Shown: piece by piece, positions 1 through 10,258 of the stretch
Numbering within the stretch: the first letter of the stretch is position 1
Layout: each line of letters opens with the position of its first letter
Source: Mycolicibacterium chlorophenolicum
GTDB lineage: Bacteria > Actinomycetota > Actinomycetes > Mycobacteriales > Mycobacteriaceae
Length of the DNA stretch: 64,000 bases
Assembly (NCBI RefSeq): GCF_001044235.1
Contig: NZ_JYNL01000064.1
Location: forward strand, 62,001 to 126,000
Direction: 5' to 3'
Notes under the pieces: generated by a model
Told to the model about the DNA's origin: nothing
What the model saw: only the letters and a program-made list of their open reading frames with translations
Databases searched by the model: none
Translations under genes and position numbers: made by a program

Positions 1-13
1 TCGACCGCAGCTT

Positions 14-30
14 GTCGAAAATCATTTTCA
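14..30. promoter_or_regulatory. Zur box upstream of the zinc-free ribosomal protein operon
   Basis: The sequence GAAAATCATTTTC (17-29) is a perfect 13-base palindrome centred on C23, flanked by T/C and A/A. It matches the mycobacterial Zur operator (core AATCATTTTCA) as I know it. It ends 16 bases before the rpmB start codon and just before the AAGGAGGG ribosome-binding site (32-39), so a bound repressor would block transcription. Zinc-bound Zur represses the alternative ribosomal protein genes in mycobacteria. The region further upstream lies outside the window. Confidence 0.9.
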
Positions 31-45
31 ATAAGGAGGGATCCG

Positions 46-282
46 ATGTCCGCCCACTGCCAGGTCACCGGTCGCCGACCCGGCTTCGGCAACGCGGTGT
101 CTCACTCGCACCGTCGAACCCGTCGCCGCTGGGATCCGAACATCCAGCGCAAGACGTACTACCTGCCCTCCGAGGGCCGACGGATCACGCTGCGCGTCAG
201 CGCCAAAGGCATCAAGGTCATCGACCGCGACGGCATCGAGTCGGTGGTGGCGCGCCTGCGCCGGGAAGGGCGGAAGATCTGA
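46..282 (+). CDS. rpmB2: 50S ribosomal protein L28, zinc-independent paralogue
   Basis: 78-residue L28-family protein, first gene of a four-gene operon of alternative ribosomal proteins. The L28 signature is clear: the N-terminal [18 protein letters not shown] stretch, then an RRRW...NIQ segment. Only one cysteine is present, so the paired cysteines that bind zinc in the C+ form are missing. Such C- proteins replace the zinc forms when zinc is scarce, freeing metal. The ATG at 46 follows an AAGGAGGG site by six bases. The stop codon overlaps the next start (TGATG). A Zur box lies just upstream, in agreement with zinc control. Confidence 0.95.
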   Translation: MSAHCQVTGRRPGFGNAVSHSHRRTRRRWDPNIQRKTYYLPSEGRRITLRVSAKGIKVIDRDGIESVVARLRREGRKI

Positions 283-446
283 TGGCACGCAACGACATTC
301 GCCCACTCGTGAAGCTGCGCTCGACCGCGGGCACCGGCTACACCTACATCACCCGCAAGAACAGGCGCAACGATCCCGATCGGATCGTGCTGCGCAAGTA
401 CGACCCGGTCGTGCGTCGGCACGTCGACTTCCGCGAGGAGCGCTGA
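282..446 (+). CDS. rpmG: 50S ribosomal protein L33, zinc-independent paralogue
   Basis: 54-residue L33 protein of the large subunit. It has the family pattern [19 protein letters not shown] followed by a [10 protein letters not shown] turn and a basic C-terminus ([11 protein letters not shown]). No cysteine is present, so it is the C- version without the zinc knuckle. It overlaps rpmB by one base and its stop overlaps the rpsN start (TGATG), so the genes are translationally coupled. Expected to be made under zinc limitation together with its neighbours. Confidence 0.94.
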   Translation: MARNDIRPLVKLRSTAGTGYTYITRKNRRNDPDRIVLRKYDPVVRRHVDFREER

Positions 447-751
447 TGGCGAAGAAATCGAAGGTGGTCGCCAACGAGCGGCGCCGCGAGACGGTCGCCC
501 GCCACGCCGATCGCCGGGCCGCCCTCAAGGCGACCATCCGGTCCACCTCGTCCACCCCCGAGGAGAAGGCGGCCGCGCAACAGGCGCTCAACCGCCAGCC
601 GCGCGACGCCAGCCCGGTGCGGGTGCGCAATCGCGACGCGGTCGACGGACGGCCGCGGGGGCATCTGCGCAAGTTCGGCCTGTCGCGGGTGCGGGTCCGC
701 GAGTTGGCACACCGCGGTCAGCTGCCCGGCGTCCGGAAGTCGAGCTGGTGA
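446..751 (+). CDS. rpsN2: 30S ribosomal protein S14, zinc-independent paralogue
   Basis: 101-residue S14 of the long, cysteine-free class. It starts [20 protein letters not shown] and ends with the conserved [18 protein letters not shown] segment that contacts 16S rRNA. The short S14 class has a CxxC...CxxC zinc site; here there is none. Its 3' end overlaps rpsR by four bases. Role: small-subunit head assembly, replacing the zinc-binding S14 when Zur derepresses the operon. Confidence 0.95.
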   Translation: MAKKSKVVANERRRETVARHADRRAALKATIRSTSSTPEEKAAAQQALNRQPRDASPVRVRNRDAVDGRPRGHLRKFGLSRVRVRELAHRGQLPGVRKSSW

Positions 752-990
752 AACGCGGCAGGCGGGACCCACTCGCCGCCCCCAAGAAGCGGCGAAACCT
801 GTTGTCAGCGTTGGGGATCGAGCGCGTCGATTACAAGGACACCGCCACGCTGCGACAGTTCCTGTCCGAGCGCGGCAAGATCCGTTCCCGAGCGGTGACG
901 GGGGTGACCGTCCAGCAGCAGCGACAGGTCTCCGCGGCGATCAAAACGGCCCGCGAAATGGCACTGCTCCCGTACCCCGGGCAGCGGTGA
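748..990 (+). CDS. rpsR2: 30S ribosomal protein S18, alternative paralogue
   Basis: 80-residue S18, last gene of the zinc-free ribosomal operon. It starts at GTG 748, overlapping the rpsN stop (GTGA). The S18 core is visible: [18 protein letters not shown], then RAVTGV and [11 protein letters not shown] near the end. No cysteine is present. A long hairpin follows 12 bases after the stop codon and probably ends the transcript. Confidence 0.94.
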   Translation: MKRGRRDPLAAPKKRRNLLSALGIERVDYKDTATLRQFLSERGKIRSRAVTGVTVQQQRQVSAAIKTAREMALLPYPGQR

Positions 991-1002
991 TCGCGCGCCG
1001 AG

Positions 1003-1050
1003 TGCACGGTTTCTGACGGTCGTCTGCTGATCTCCGTCAGAAACCGTGCA
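1003..1050. terminator. Bidirectional hairpin between rpsR and katA
   Basis: A perfect 17-bp inverted repeat: TGCACGGTTTCTGACGG at 1003-1019 pairs with its complement at 1034-1050, loop 14 bases. It lies between two convergent genes (rpsR stop 990, katA stop 1058), which is where a shared intrinsic terminator is expected. There is no strong T-run, which is normal for mycobacteria. Confidence 0.75.
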
Positions 1051-1057
1051 TTCGCGG

Positions 1058-2506
1058 CTAGGAACCGGCGCCCCGCACGCCCTCCTCGACCTTCTTGCCG
1101 AGGTCGGGATCGACGTTGCGCCAGTACTCGAACACCCGCGACAACACCGGTTCCTTCACGCCGTCGGAGACATGTCCGACGATGTTGCTGACCAGCCGGT
1201 CGCGCGCCGCGTCGTCGAGCACCTCGCGCACCAGTGTGCCGGCCTGGCTCCAGTCGTCGTCCTCGGCGCGCAGTGCGTACGCCGAACGCACCATGTCCCC
1301 GTCGGAGGACCAGTGCACCTCCGACGCGCGGCGCGGATCGGCTTCCGGACCGCCCATGGAATTGGGCGCGTACACCGGGTCGGTCGCGTTGCGGATCCGC
1401 ATGGCCCCGTCCTTGGAGTAGGCCCGCACCTCCACCTTGGGCTCGTTGACCGGGATCTGCTTGTAGTTCACGCCGAGCCGGTGCCGATGCGCGTCGGCGT
1501 AGGAGAAGCCGCGCGCGAGCAGCATCTTGTCCGGCGACAGTCCGGTGCCGGGCACGATGTTGTTCGGCTCGAACGCGGCCTGCTCGATCTGCGCGTGGTA
1601 GTCGACGACGTTGCGGTTGAGCGTCATCTTTCCGACCTGCTGGAGCGGGTAGTCGCTGTGCGGCCACACCTTCGTCAGGTCGAACGGGTTGATGCGGTAG
1701 GTCTTCGCGTCCTCGAACGGCATGATCTGCACGTGCAGCGTCCAGGACGGGAAGTTGCCGTCCTCGATCGACGTGAACAGGTCGCGCTGGTGGTAGTCGC
1801 CGTCCTCGCCGGCGAGCCGGTCGCCGTCTTCCTGGGTGAGGAAATCGACGCCCTGATCGGTCTTGAAGTGGTACTTGACCCAGAACATCTCGTCGTCGGC
1901 GTTGAGCCAGCTGTAGGTGTGGCTGGAGTAGCCGTTCATGTGCCGCCACGTCTTCGGGATACCGCGGTCACCCATCAGCCAGGTGACCTGATGTGCCGAC
2001 TCGGGTGACAGCGTCCAGAAGTCCCACTGCATGTGGTGGTCGCGAAGATTGTTGGCCTGCATCCGCTTCTGGCTGCGGATGAAGTTCTGGAACTTCATGG
2101 GGTCGCGGATGAAGAACACCGGTGTGTTGTTGCCGACCATGTCGAAGTTGCCCTCCGACGTGTAGAACTTCAGCGAGAACCCGCGCGGATCCCGCCAGGT
2201 GTCTGGGCTGCCGCGCTCGCCGGCCACCGTCGAGAACCGGGCGACCATCTCGGTTTTCACGCCCTGCTGCAGGAACGCCGCCTTGGTGAAGGCGCTGACG
2301 TCGTGGGTGACCTCGAACTCGCCGAACGCGCCACCGCCCTTGGCGTGCGGCTGCCGCTCCGGGATCCGCTCCCGGTTGAAGTTGGCCATCTGCTCGAGCA
2401 GGTAGTGGTCCTGCAGCAGGATGGGGCCGTCGGGACCGACGGTCAGCGAGTGCTCGACGCTGGGAACGGGTGCCCCGGCATCGGTCGTCGCGTACTTCTC
2501 AGACAT
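1058..2506 (-). CDS. katA: Monofunctional heme catalase
   Basis: 482-residue small-subunit (clade 3 type) catalase that breaks down hydrogen peroxide in the cytosol. The distal histidine is His54 in [13 protein letters not shown]. The distal Asn sits in [15 protein letters not shown], and the proximal heme-ligand Tyr is in the [15 protein letters not shown] motif. Length is typical of the family (about 480-500). An AGGAG-type site precedes the ATG. The gene is convergent with the ribosomal operon and no furA-like regulator lies next to it. I see no missing residue. Confidence 0.96.
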   Translation of the reverse strand: MSEKYATTDAGAPVPSVEHSLTVGPDGPILLQDHYLLEQMANFNRERIPERQPHAKGGGAFGEFEVTHDVSAFTKAAFLQQGVKTEMVARFSTVAGERGSPDTWRDPRGFSLKFYTSEGNFDMVGNNTPVFFIRDPMKFQNFIRSQKRMQANNLRDHHMQWDFWTLSPESAHQVTWLMGDRGIPKTWRHMNGYSSHTYSWLNADDEMFWVKYHFKTDQGVDFLTQEDGDRLAGEDGDYHQRDLFTSIEDGNFPSWTLHVQIMPFEDAKTYRINPFDLTKVWPHSDYPLQQVGKMTLNRNVVDYHAQIEQAAFEPNNIVPGTGLSPDKMLLARGFSYADAHRHRLGVNYKQIPVNEPKVEVRAYSKDGAMRIRNATDPVYAPNSMGGPEADPRRASEVHWSSDGDMVRSAYALRAEDDDWSQAGTLVREVLDDAARDRLVSNIVGHVSDGVKEPVLSRVFEYWRNVDPDLGKKVEEGVRGAGS

Positions 2507-2589
2507 CTGTTCTCCTCGGGGCTGGGCGGATGTCGGGCTGTGCCGCCGTCCAAAGCCAGCGGGTACCCGGAAGCGGCTCGATCAATCCC

Positions 2590-3024
2590 TCACGGACGCG
2601 CCGGCGTGGGGGTGTCGGGAGCCGTCGGCGCACCACCGGGCGGGCGCGGGATCTCGATGATCTGTCCGGGGCCGAAAGGTCCGGGAAAGGACGGTCCGCG
2701 CTGCATGCCTCCGGGTGGACCCATCGGGAACATGGCCGGTCCGGGTCGCATCATCATTTCGTGGCCGCGGTCGTAGTCCCCGCGGTGACCGTTGCTCATC
2801 GCCTTGCCGGTGAGGAACCCGGCGCCGAAGATGACGACGACGATGAACAGCGACCCGGCGACGATGCCGACCCATGCGGCGGCCTTGTTGAGCCGGCTGG
2901 ACCGCTCGACGTAGACGGGCTGGGGCGGAACCGGCGTCGGTCCCTGATAGGCCGCGGGTGGCGTCAGGACGGGACCGGTCGCGGGATCGGTCTGATCGTG
3001 CGGCGGCGGTGTTGTGTCGCTCAT
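2590..3024 (-). CDS. Proline-rich single-pass membrane protein of unknown function
   Basis: About 144 residues. The N-terminal 50 residues are proline-rich (PPPHDQTDP, PPAAYQGPTPVPPQP). One membrane helix follows (AAAWVGIVAGSLFIVVVIF). The C-terminal part is methionine-, glycine- and proline-rich (MMMRPGPAMFPMGPPGG) with no recognised fold. I chose the ATG at 3024 because AGGA lies eight bases upstream; an ATG at 3030 and a GTG/ATG at 3051 are alternatives. Proteins of this composition are common and mostly uncharacterised in mycobacteria. Confidence 0.7.
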   Translation of the reverse strand: MSDTTPPPHDQTDPATGPVLTPPAAYQGPTPVPPQPVYVERSSRLNKAAAWVGIVAGSLFIVVVIFGAGFLTGKAMSNGHRGDYDRGHEMMMRPGPAMFPMGPPGGMQRGPSFPGPFGPGQIIEIPRPPGGAPTAPDTPTPARP

Positions 3025-3096
3025 GGGCATGATCCTGCTCTTGCTAGGCACAGCGCCGGTTAGACGTCCGCTGTGAATCGCCTAAGAACGTGCGGC

Positions 3097-3732
3097 TCAG
3101 CCCGGGCCCGCCAACAGCAATTCGGCCAGTGGATGCACGGCGTAGCGCAGCGAGAAGGCCTCGTAGACCGCGCCGACGACGAGCAGCACGGCGGCCAGCA
3201 GTGCCAGCGACCCGAGGTTCTGGAGCCCTCGACGGTAGGCGGCCCTGCGGGTGTCGACGCCCGCGAGGTCGGGACGGATCCAGTATCTGCCGAGCAGGTA
3301 GGCACCCAGCAGCAGCACGAGGTAGGCCTGCAGTTCGATGATCAGCGTCACCGAATGCGGGATCAGCGCCACCCAGCCGATGTCGTTCGGGGGGACCAGG
3401 GCCACTCCCGTCGTCACCACCCAGTAGCCGAACAGCGGAAGTCCGGCGAAGGGCACGATCATCGACGGCGCGACGATGGTCAACGCACCCATGCGGATCA
3501 CGTTGACGCCGAGAATCACCAGGGCGAACAGCCAGGGGTTGTCGAACACCGACTGCACGAGTTCCGTCGTGCCGTTGGCATCCAGGACCTTCCGGCGCGC
3601 CTCGGTGAGCTGCGGGAAGGCGAGCCCGGCGGCGAAGCCCACCAGGAACAGCCCGTACACCACCGCATTCGCCGCGAGATAGGCGCGGGAGTTCTCCGCG
3701 ATGATGCGCAACGGCCGCCAGGATCGGACCAC
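3097..3732 (-). CDS. Stage II sporulation protein M-like (DUF95) membrane protein
   Basis: 211-residue multi-pass protein of the SpoIIM/DUF95 family. An N-terminal helix (AANAVVYGLFLVGFAAGLAF), a loop with FDNPWLFALVILGVNVIRM, and the family-typical P-H-S-VTLIIELQAYLVLLLGAYLLG segment are visible, giving about five membrane helices. The role in non-sporulating actinobacteria is unknown. Divergently placed from a truncated TetR gene, with an operator-like palindrome (3762-3802) directly upstream of the start, so a local repressor probably once controlled it. Confidence 0.75.
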   Translation of the reverse strand: MVRSWRPLRIIAENSRAYLAANAVVYGLFLVGFAAGLAFPQLTEARRKVLDANGTTELVQSVFDNPWLFALVILGVNVIRMGALTIVAPSMIVPFAGLPLFGYWVVTTGVALVPPNDIGWVALIPHSVTLIIELQAYLVLLLGAYLLGRYWIRPDLAGVDTRRAAYRRGLQNLGSLALLAAVLLVVGAVYEAFSLRYAVHPLAELLLAGPG

Positions 3733-3761
3733 GTGTCTGCCTCACTTCCGTGTACGACTCG

Positions 3762-3802
3762 CTAGTACAGTGTGTTAGTCCCACGCTAACACGGTGTACT
3801 AG
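3762..3802. promoter_or_regulatory. Long operator-like palindrome next to a TetR remnant
   Basis: CTAGTACAGTGTGTTAG (3762-3778) and CTAACACGGTGTACTAG (3786-3802) form an inverted repeat, 15 of 17 positions complementary, with a 7-base spacer. It contains direct TAGTACA/TGTACTA arms. It sits between the SpoIIM-like gene (start 3732) and the fragment of a TetR-family gene. That is the usual place and form of a TetR-family operator in a divergent pair. Confidence 0.65.
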
Positions 3803-3967
3803 TGGGCGACGGCCAGGAGGGTGGAGACGCGGGAGAGAATCCTGAAGGCGGCGGTGGAGATGATCGCCGCGACAGGTGGGGACTTTCTCCATCGCGGTCG
3901 ACGCGGTCCTGTCGTCAGCCGGCAACAGCTTCCTCGCGCTCCTCGACGGAGACTCCTGCGATCTTGA
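3803..3967 (+). pseudogene. Truncated TetR-family regulator (N-terminal stub)
   Basis: In the frame 3803-3967 the translation contains ARRVETRERILKAAVEMIAA (3812-3871), the classic first helix of TetR-family repressors. The frame then runs into unrelated residues (FLHRGRRGPVV) and stops at 3965-3967. The helix-turn-helix that should follow is absent in all frames, so this is a deletion rather than a simple frameshift. AGGAGG at 3815 is placed directly before a GTG. Sequence from about 3880 to 4020 has no recognisable gene. Confidence 0.6.
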
Positions 3968-4026
3968 AAAGCCGCAGCACACACGGGCCCCGGTTGTAGA
4001 ATTCGGCCCAACGGTGGGGGGACGCG

Positions 4027-4197
4027 ATGACCGGATTGGTGATTCTGGCTGTCGGCGGAGTGATGATGATCGCCGTGGTCGTCGTCTGGATGGTGCGGGT
4101 TGATCAGGCCAGCCAACGCAAACTCGACCTGATGCGCGCCCAGTGGGAAGCCGAGGGACGGGAAGGGCCATGCCCGGGCCTCGGTAGCTGGAGTTGA
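4027..4197 (+). CDS. Small single-pass membrane protein (56 aa), function unknown
   Basis: A short reading frame encodes 56 residues beginning MTGLVILAVGGVMMIAVVVV, a clean transmembrane helix. It is followed by a charged amphipathic stretch (RVDQASQRKLDLMRAQWEAE) and a short tail. A GGTGGGGGGA purine-rich site lies a few bases upstream of the ATG. The start of the following lipoprotein frame overlaps its stop. The helix plus charged tail is typical of real small membrane proteins, but I recognise no family. Confidence 0.55.
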   Translation: MTGLVILAVGGVMMIAVVVVWMVRVDQASQRKLDLMRAQWEAEGREGPCPGLGSWS

Positions 4198-4226
4198 GTC
4201 GAACGGTCGCCGCTGACCCGAGGATC

Positions 4227-4676
4227 GTGCGTGGCCGGTACGCCTGCACGATCTGGACCGTCGCGGCGGTGGCATTCACTGCGTGTGGACGAGGCACCGC
4301 GATCGACACCCTCATCACCTTCGATGGCGAGCGCCGCACCATCACGACGGCGAATGTCACATGTACGAGGCAACCCGACGAGAGCCTCGTCGTTCTCGTC
4401 GTCGAGAAGACGGCGCGCACCGTTCGCATCCACCTGAGTCAGCGGGGGCACATCGCCGTCCTGAAGGCGGGGTTCCGGTACGACGAGTTGAGTGGGTTCG
4501 TCGGCGATCCCGAGCAGATGACGGGCAGCAAGGTGGACGACAACTTCACCGTGCGTGGGCGGATGCCACCTGCTGACGGTGAAAGAGACTGGCACTCATT
4601 CACGATCGAGACGAGCTGCCCGAGCTACCGCAATGCGGTACCGGCGGACACTGTTCCGAACATCGGGTCGCCGTGA
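4227..4676 (+). CDS. LpqH (19 kDa antigen)-family lipoprotein
   Basis: About 149 residues. A basic N-terminus and hydrophobic stretch lead to a lipobox-like AFTAC, after which the mature protein would be lipid-anchored. The body follows the LpqH pattern: ITFDGERRTITTANVTC, a middle beta-rich region, then NFTVRGRM...HSFTIETSCP at the end, giving the two conserved cysteines of a disulfide. LpqH-type proteins are surface lipoproteins of mycobacteria. I chose GTG 4227; a TTG at 4194 gives a longer N-terminus and overlaps the preceding small gene. Confidence 0.75.
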   Translation: MRGRYACTIWTVAAVAFTACGRGTAIDTLITFDGERRTITTANVTCTRQPDESLVVLVVEKTARTVRIHLSQRGHIAVLKAGFRYDELSGFVGDPEQMTGSKVDDNFTVRGRMPPADGERDWHSFTIETSCPSYRNAVPADTVPNIGSP

Positions 4677-4694
4677 CCGGTCGTGCACCCGGGA

Positions 4695-5807
4695 TCACTC
4701 CGGTTTCAGCGGGTTCACCGCGAACTGGATCACCCGGTACGGGCTGCCGCCGCGCGGCGTGGTGTTCCACTGGCTGACGAACACGCGCACCGCGTCCGGG
4801 GTGGAGCCCGGCGAGAGGTAGCCGCCGTAAGGCTGGGCGAGCCGGTTGTCCTGCGGCGGCGGCAGATCCTCGGCGCGGTCGGGCCACGGCGCCGCGACCA
4901 CGACCGTCGTCACCGGCGCGGTGCCCAGGCCCGTCGGGCCGTCGGCGACCCGGATCTCCATGTTGCCGGTGGTGGCGTTGAAGTAGGACAGCACGGTGCG
5001 GCCGTCGATCTGGCGCACGCTCATCTCCCCCACCCGGTCGTTCCACAGCGGTACCGGCTCGCCACCCCACCCGGTGGGCGCCCAGCCCTGCCAGGTGGAC
5101 CGGTCGGTGAAACTCTGCGGTGTCGCGCGGTAGAGGCGGACCGGTCCGGTGCGGTCGAAGTTGTTGGCGACGATGTAGACCCAGCCTCGCGGCGACTCGG
5201 GCGTCGGGATCGGGTCGTAGTAGCCGCTGATCTGGGACTGGTCGCCGCCGGCGTAGGCGGCATCGCGTCGCGACCCGGGCACCGTGGCCCAGTTCCCTTT
5301 TCCTGCTTCGGCTTTCACCAGCCGGGAGGATTGCGGACGGAGGTCTTTGGTGGTGGTGACCAGCAGGTAGTTCTCACGGTTGATCTCGACGATGCCTGCC
5401 GGCAGCTGCGAGGATCCCGGTGGCGTCGGGTCGGCGAGCAGCGGGGTGTCGACCCCGGTCACCCCGTCGTAGCGCACCCCGGCCGGGTCGTCGAGCGACC
5501 CGTCGACCACGTGCAGCGCGATCGGTGAGTACCAGCCGCCGAAACCCACGCCCTCGCCGGCGAAGCTGTCGCCGCACACCTGCAGGATGCCGCTCGGGAA
5601 CTCCATGAACTCGCAGAGGTCCGTCGCGCCGATGCCGTAATCCACTGTCGGCGTTCCTGTTCCGGCCACCGGCCCGACGCGGATCACCTGTCCGGGCTGC
5701 AGCGGCGGCAACTCGATCGGCGTCGCATGCGCCACCGACCCCGCCGAAATTGCATTCCAGCAGAGAAAGGCCGAGAAGAGGCCTGCTGGAATGCAGTTTC
5801 GGCGCAA
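4695..5807 (-). CDS. Secreted DUF4185-domain protein
   Basis: About 370 residues. The N-terminus has a signal-like segment (AGLFSAFLCWNAISAGSVAHA) and the rest is a beta-propeller-like DUF4185 domain, with repeated blades such as RGWVYIVANNFDRTGPVRLYR and GGYLSPGSTPDAVRVFVSQW. Exported mycobacterial proteins with this domain are common and their function is not known. The best start is a TTG at 5807, two bases after the asd stop; an internal GTG is possible. It is likely co-transcribed behind ask-asd but is not related to lysine synthesis. Confidence 0.75.
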   Translation of the reverse strand: MRRNCIPAGLFSAFLCWNAISAGSVAHATPIELPPLQPGQVIRVGPVAGTGTPTVDYGIGATDLCEFMEFPSGILQVCGDSFAGEGVGFGGWYSPIALHVVDGSLDDPAGVRYDGVTGVDTPLLADPTPPGSSQLPAGIVEINRENYLLVTTTKDLRPQSSRLVKAEAGKGNWATVPGSRRDAAYAGGDQSQISGYYDPIPTPESPRGWVYIVANNFDRTGPVRLYRATPQSFTDRSTWQGWAPTGWGGEPVPLWNDRVGEMSVRQIDGRTVLSYFNATTGNMEIRVADGPTGLGTAPVTTVVVAAPWPDRAEDLPPPQDNRLAQPYGGYLSPGSTPDAVRVFVSQWNTTPRGGSPYRVIQFAVNPLKPE

Positions 5808-5808
5808 A

Positions 5809-8108
<2,300 letters not shown>

Positions 8109-8192
8109 TGCAGGAACCTTTCGAACGGGGGAGACCCCGATAAGGATAAAGGCTGCGCGCACCTGTTTTTTCCCGCCGGTAGCGTCGAGGGG

Positions 8193-8789
8193 GTGGCTCC
8201 GTCCCCCGATCCCGCCCCGACCGATCGGTTGGCCGACACCTCCGTCCCGCTGCATCCGCCGATCGCCGCGCGCTGGAGTCCGCGTGCGTTCGACCCCGCG
8301 GCCGAGCTGGGCGACGACGATCTGGTCGCGCTGATCGAGGCGGCCCGCTGGGCGCCGACGTGGGGCCGGCGCCAGCCGGTCCGGTTCGTGGTGGGCCGTC
8401 GCGGCGACGACACCTTCGTGGCGCTCGCGGATCTGCTGCGCCGCGGCAACAGCTACGCCCGGGCCGCCGGCGCGCTGATCCTGCTCTGCGCGGACGAGGG
8501 CGACGACGAGAAGACCGCGCTGTACTCCGGGGTCGACGGGGGCGCTGCGATGGCCCTGATCGGTATCGAGGCGGTGTCGCGCGGTCTGATCACCCATCCG
8601 ATGGCCGGTTTCTCCGCCGAGGGCGCCGTCGAGACGTTCGGACTACCCGCGACCCTGCGCCCACTGGTGATGATCGCGGTGGGCCGGCTCGGCGACTACG
8701 CCGATGTCGACGCGGCGATCGCCGAGCGTGACCGGCTGCCGCGCGAGCGGCTCCCGCTGAACGAGATCGTGCTGAACTGGCAAACCTGA
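8193..8789 (+). CDS. Nitroreductase-family flavoprotein
   Basis: 198-residue protein with the nitroreductase pattern: an N-terminal RWSPRAFDP motif (FMN-phosphate contact), [20 protein letters not shown], and a C-terminal MIAVGRLGD segment. Such FMN enzymes reduce nitro-aromatics or quinones with NAD(P)H; the physiological substrate is unknown. It starts at GTG 8193 after GAGGG and is divergent from ask. Not an obvious functional partner of the nitrogen genes downstream. Confidence 0.85.
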   Translation: MAPSPDPAPTDRLADTSVPLHPPIAARWSPRAFDPAAELGDDDLVALIEAARWAPTWGRRQPVRFVVGRRGDDTFVALADLLRRGNSYARAAGALILLCADEGDDEKTALYSGVDGGAAMALIGIEAVSRGLITHPMAGFSAEGAVETFGLPATLRPLVMIAVGRLGDYADVDAAIAERDRLPRERLPLNEIVLNWQT

Positions 8790-8798
8790 GCCGCGATC

Positions 8799-8814
8799 GT
8801 TACGTGGCCGAAAC
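8799..8814 (+). promoter_or_regulatory. GlnR box 1 upstream of amt
   Basis: GTTAC-GTGGCC-GAAAC fits the actinobacterial GlnR consensus gnTnAC-n6-GnAAC at every specified base. It lies 85 bases before the amt start. The same GTTACGTGG (8799-8807) is also the left arm of a 9-bp perfect inverted repeat with CCACGTAAC (8828-8836). GlnR activates ammonium uptake and assimilation genes under nitrogen limitation. Confidence 0.85.
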
Positions 8815-8845
8815 CTGCCGAAACCGTCCACGTAACAGAGACGTC

Positions 8846-8862
8846 GGTAACTGTCGGTGAAC
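8846..8862 (+). promoter_or_regulatory. GlnR box 2 (weaker) upstream of amt
   Basis: GGTAAC-TGTCGG-TGAAC has the AC-n9-AC spacing of GlnR half-sites (TnAC and AAC), with T in place of the first G in the right half. It lies 37 bases before the amt start. Paired sites are usual at strongly GlnR-controlled promoters. Confidence 0.6.
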
Positions 8863-8898
8863 GGCTCCGCAGCGGAGCCGCCCATCGCAGGAGATTCT

Positions 8899-10152
8899 AT
8901 GGATACAGGGACGACCGCGTTCATGCTGTGTTGCATCATCGGCCTCACGCTGATGATCCCCGGCCTCGCGTTGTTCTACGGCGGCATGGTGTCCGTCAAG
9001 AGCTCGACGAACATGATGATGATGACGTTCGGCGCCGTGGCGATCGTCGGCGTGCTGTGGGTGCTGTTCGGCTTCTCAATGACCTTCGGCACCTCCTACG
9101 GCGGGTTCGTCGGCAGCTTCACCGAATTCGCGGGCATGAAGAACCTGACCGAGCCGATGACGACCATCGACGGGCTGCCGATCAGTCTGTTCTCGTTGTT
9201 CCAGGCGCTCTTCGCGGCCATCACGGTGGCGCTGATCTCCGGCGCGGTCGCCGACCGGATGAAGTTCGGTGCGTGGATGGGCTTCGCGACGCTGTGGGCG
9301 GTGCTGGTGTACTTCCCGGTCGCGCACTGGGTGTTCGCCTTCGACGGTGTGGTCACCGAGAACTCCACCGGCGGCTGGATCGCCAACAAGCTCAAGGCCA
9401 TCGACTTCGCCGGTGGTACCGCGGTGCACATCAACGCCGGCGCGGCCGCACTCGCCGTCGCGATCGTGCTCGGCAAGTCGGCCAGCTGGGGCCAGCTGCG
9501 CAAGCCGCACAACGTGCCGCTGACGCTGCTCGGCGCCGGCCTGCTGTGGGCCGGCTGGTATGCGTTCAACGGCGGTTCGGCTCTGGCAGCGGGCAATTCG
9601 GCCGCAATCGTCATGGTCACCACGTTCGTCGCCACCTGCGCGGCCACACTTGCCTGGATCGCCGTGGAGAAGATCAAGGACGGTCACGTGACGGGTGTCG
9701 GTGCGGCGTCGGGCGCCATCACCGGCCTGGTCGCGATCACCCCGGCCTGTGGCGCGGTCACGCCGGTGGGCGCGATCATCCTCGGCGCCATCGCCGGTGC
9801 GGTGTGCGTGTACGCGGTGGGCCTGAAGGCCCGCTTCGGCTACGACGACTCCCTCGATGTGGTGGGTGTGCACCTCGTCGGTGGCGTCATCGGCACCCTG
9901 CTGATCGGTTTCCTGGCCAGCGACACGATGCCCAACGCCACCAACGGCCTGTTCTACGGCGGCGGTTTCGACCAGCTGTGGCGTCAGGCGGTCGCGGCGG
10001 GCGCGGTGATGGCGTTCTCCTTCACGGTCGCGTTCATCATCGCTTTCGCCCTGAAGAAGACTGTCGGCATTCGCATTTCGCCCGATGACGAGGAGAAGGG
10101 CATCGACGCGGCGTTCCACCGCGAGGCGTCCTACGAGCTCGCCTCCGCCTAG
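8899..10152 (+). CDS. amt: Ammonium transporter
   Basis: 417 residues from ATG 8899 (GCAGGAGATTCT upstream). Eleven membrane helices are predicted. The pore's twin histidines are in FAGGTAVHINAGAAALA and DVVGVHLVGGVIGTLLIG. The AWMGFA and FYGGMV segments are also family-typical. It conducts ammonium and probably methylammonium into the cell. Two GlnR boxes upstream indicate nitrogen-limitation control. A strong terminator follows, so it is probably a separate transcript from glnT. No glnK lies adjacent, unlike the amtB-glnK-glnD operon. Confidence 0.95.
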   Translation: MDTGTTAFMLCCIIGLTLMIPGLALFYGGMVSVKSSTNMMMMTFGAVAIVGVLWVLFGFSMTFGTSYGGFVGSFTEFAGMKNLTEPMTTIDGLPISLFSLFQALFAAITVALISGAVADRMKFGAWMGFATLWAVLVYFPVAHWVFAFDGVVTENSTGGWIANKLKAIDFAGGTAVHINAGAAALAVAIVLGKSASWGQLRKPHNVPLTLLGAGLLWAGWYAFNGGSALAAGNSAAIVMVTTFVATCAATLAWIAVEKIKDGHVTGVGAASGAITGLVAITPACGAVTPVGAIILGAIAGAVCVYAVGLKARFGYDDSLDVVGVHLVGGVIGTLLIGFLASDTMPNATNGLFYGGGFDQLWRQAVAAGAVMAFSFTVAFIIAFALKKTVGIRISPDDEEKGIDAAFHREASYELASA

Positions 10153-10165
10153 CGCGGTACTCGAC

Positions 10166-10201
10166 CGGCCGGTGCGGAGAGCGCGACTGCCGCACCGGCC
10201 G
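10166..10201 (+). terminator. Hairpin terminator downstream of amt
   Basis: CGGCCGGTGCGG (10166-10177) pairs perfectly with CCGCACCGGCCG (10190-10201), giving a 12-bp GC-rich stem with a 12-base loop, just 14 bases after the amt stop. No T-run follows. It separates amt from the glnT operon. Confidence 0.7.
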
Positions 10202-10258
10202 TTCGATGTGCGGGGTGTTTCACGAAATGATACGTTGATTCCTAACAAGAGACACTAG

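Noticed and set aside
10202-10258. GlnR box before glnT
   Set aside because: TTTCACGAAATGATAC looks similar, but the AC to AC spacing is 8 rather than 9 and the right half-site does not fit, so I do not call it.
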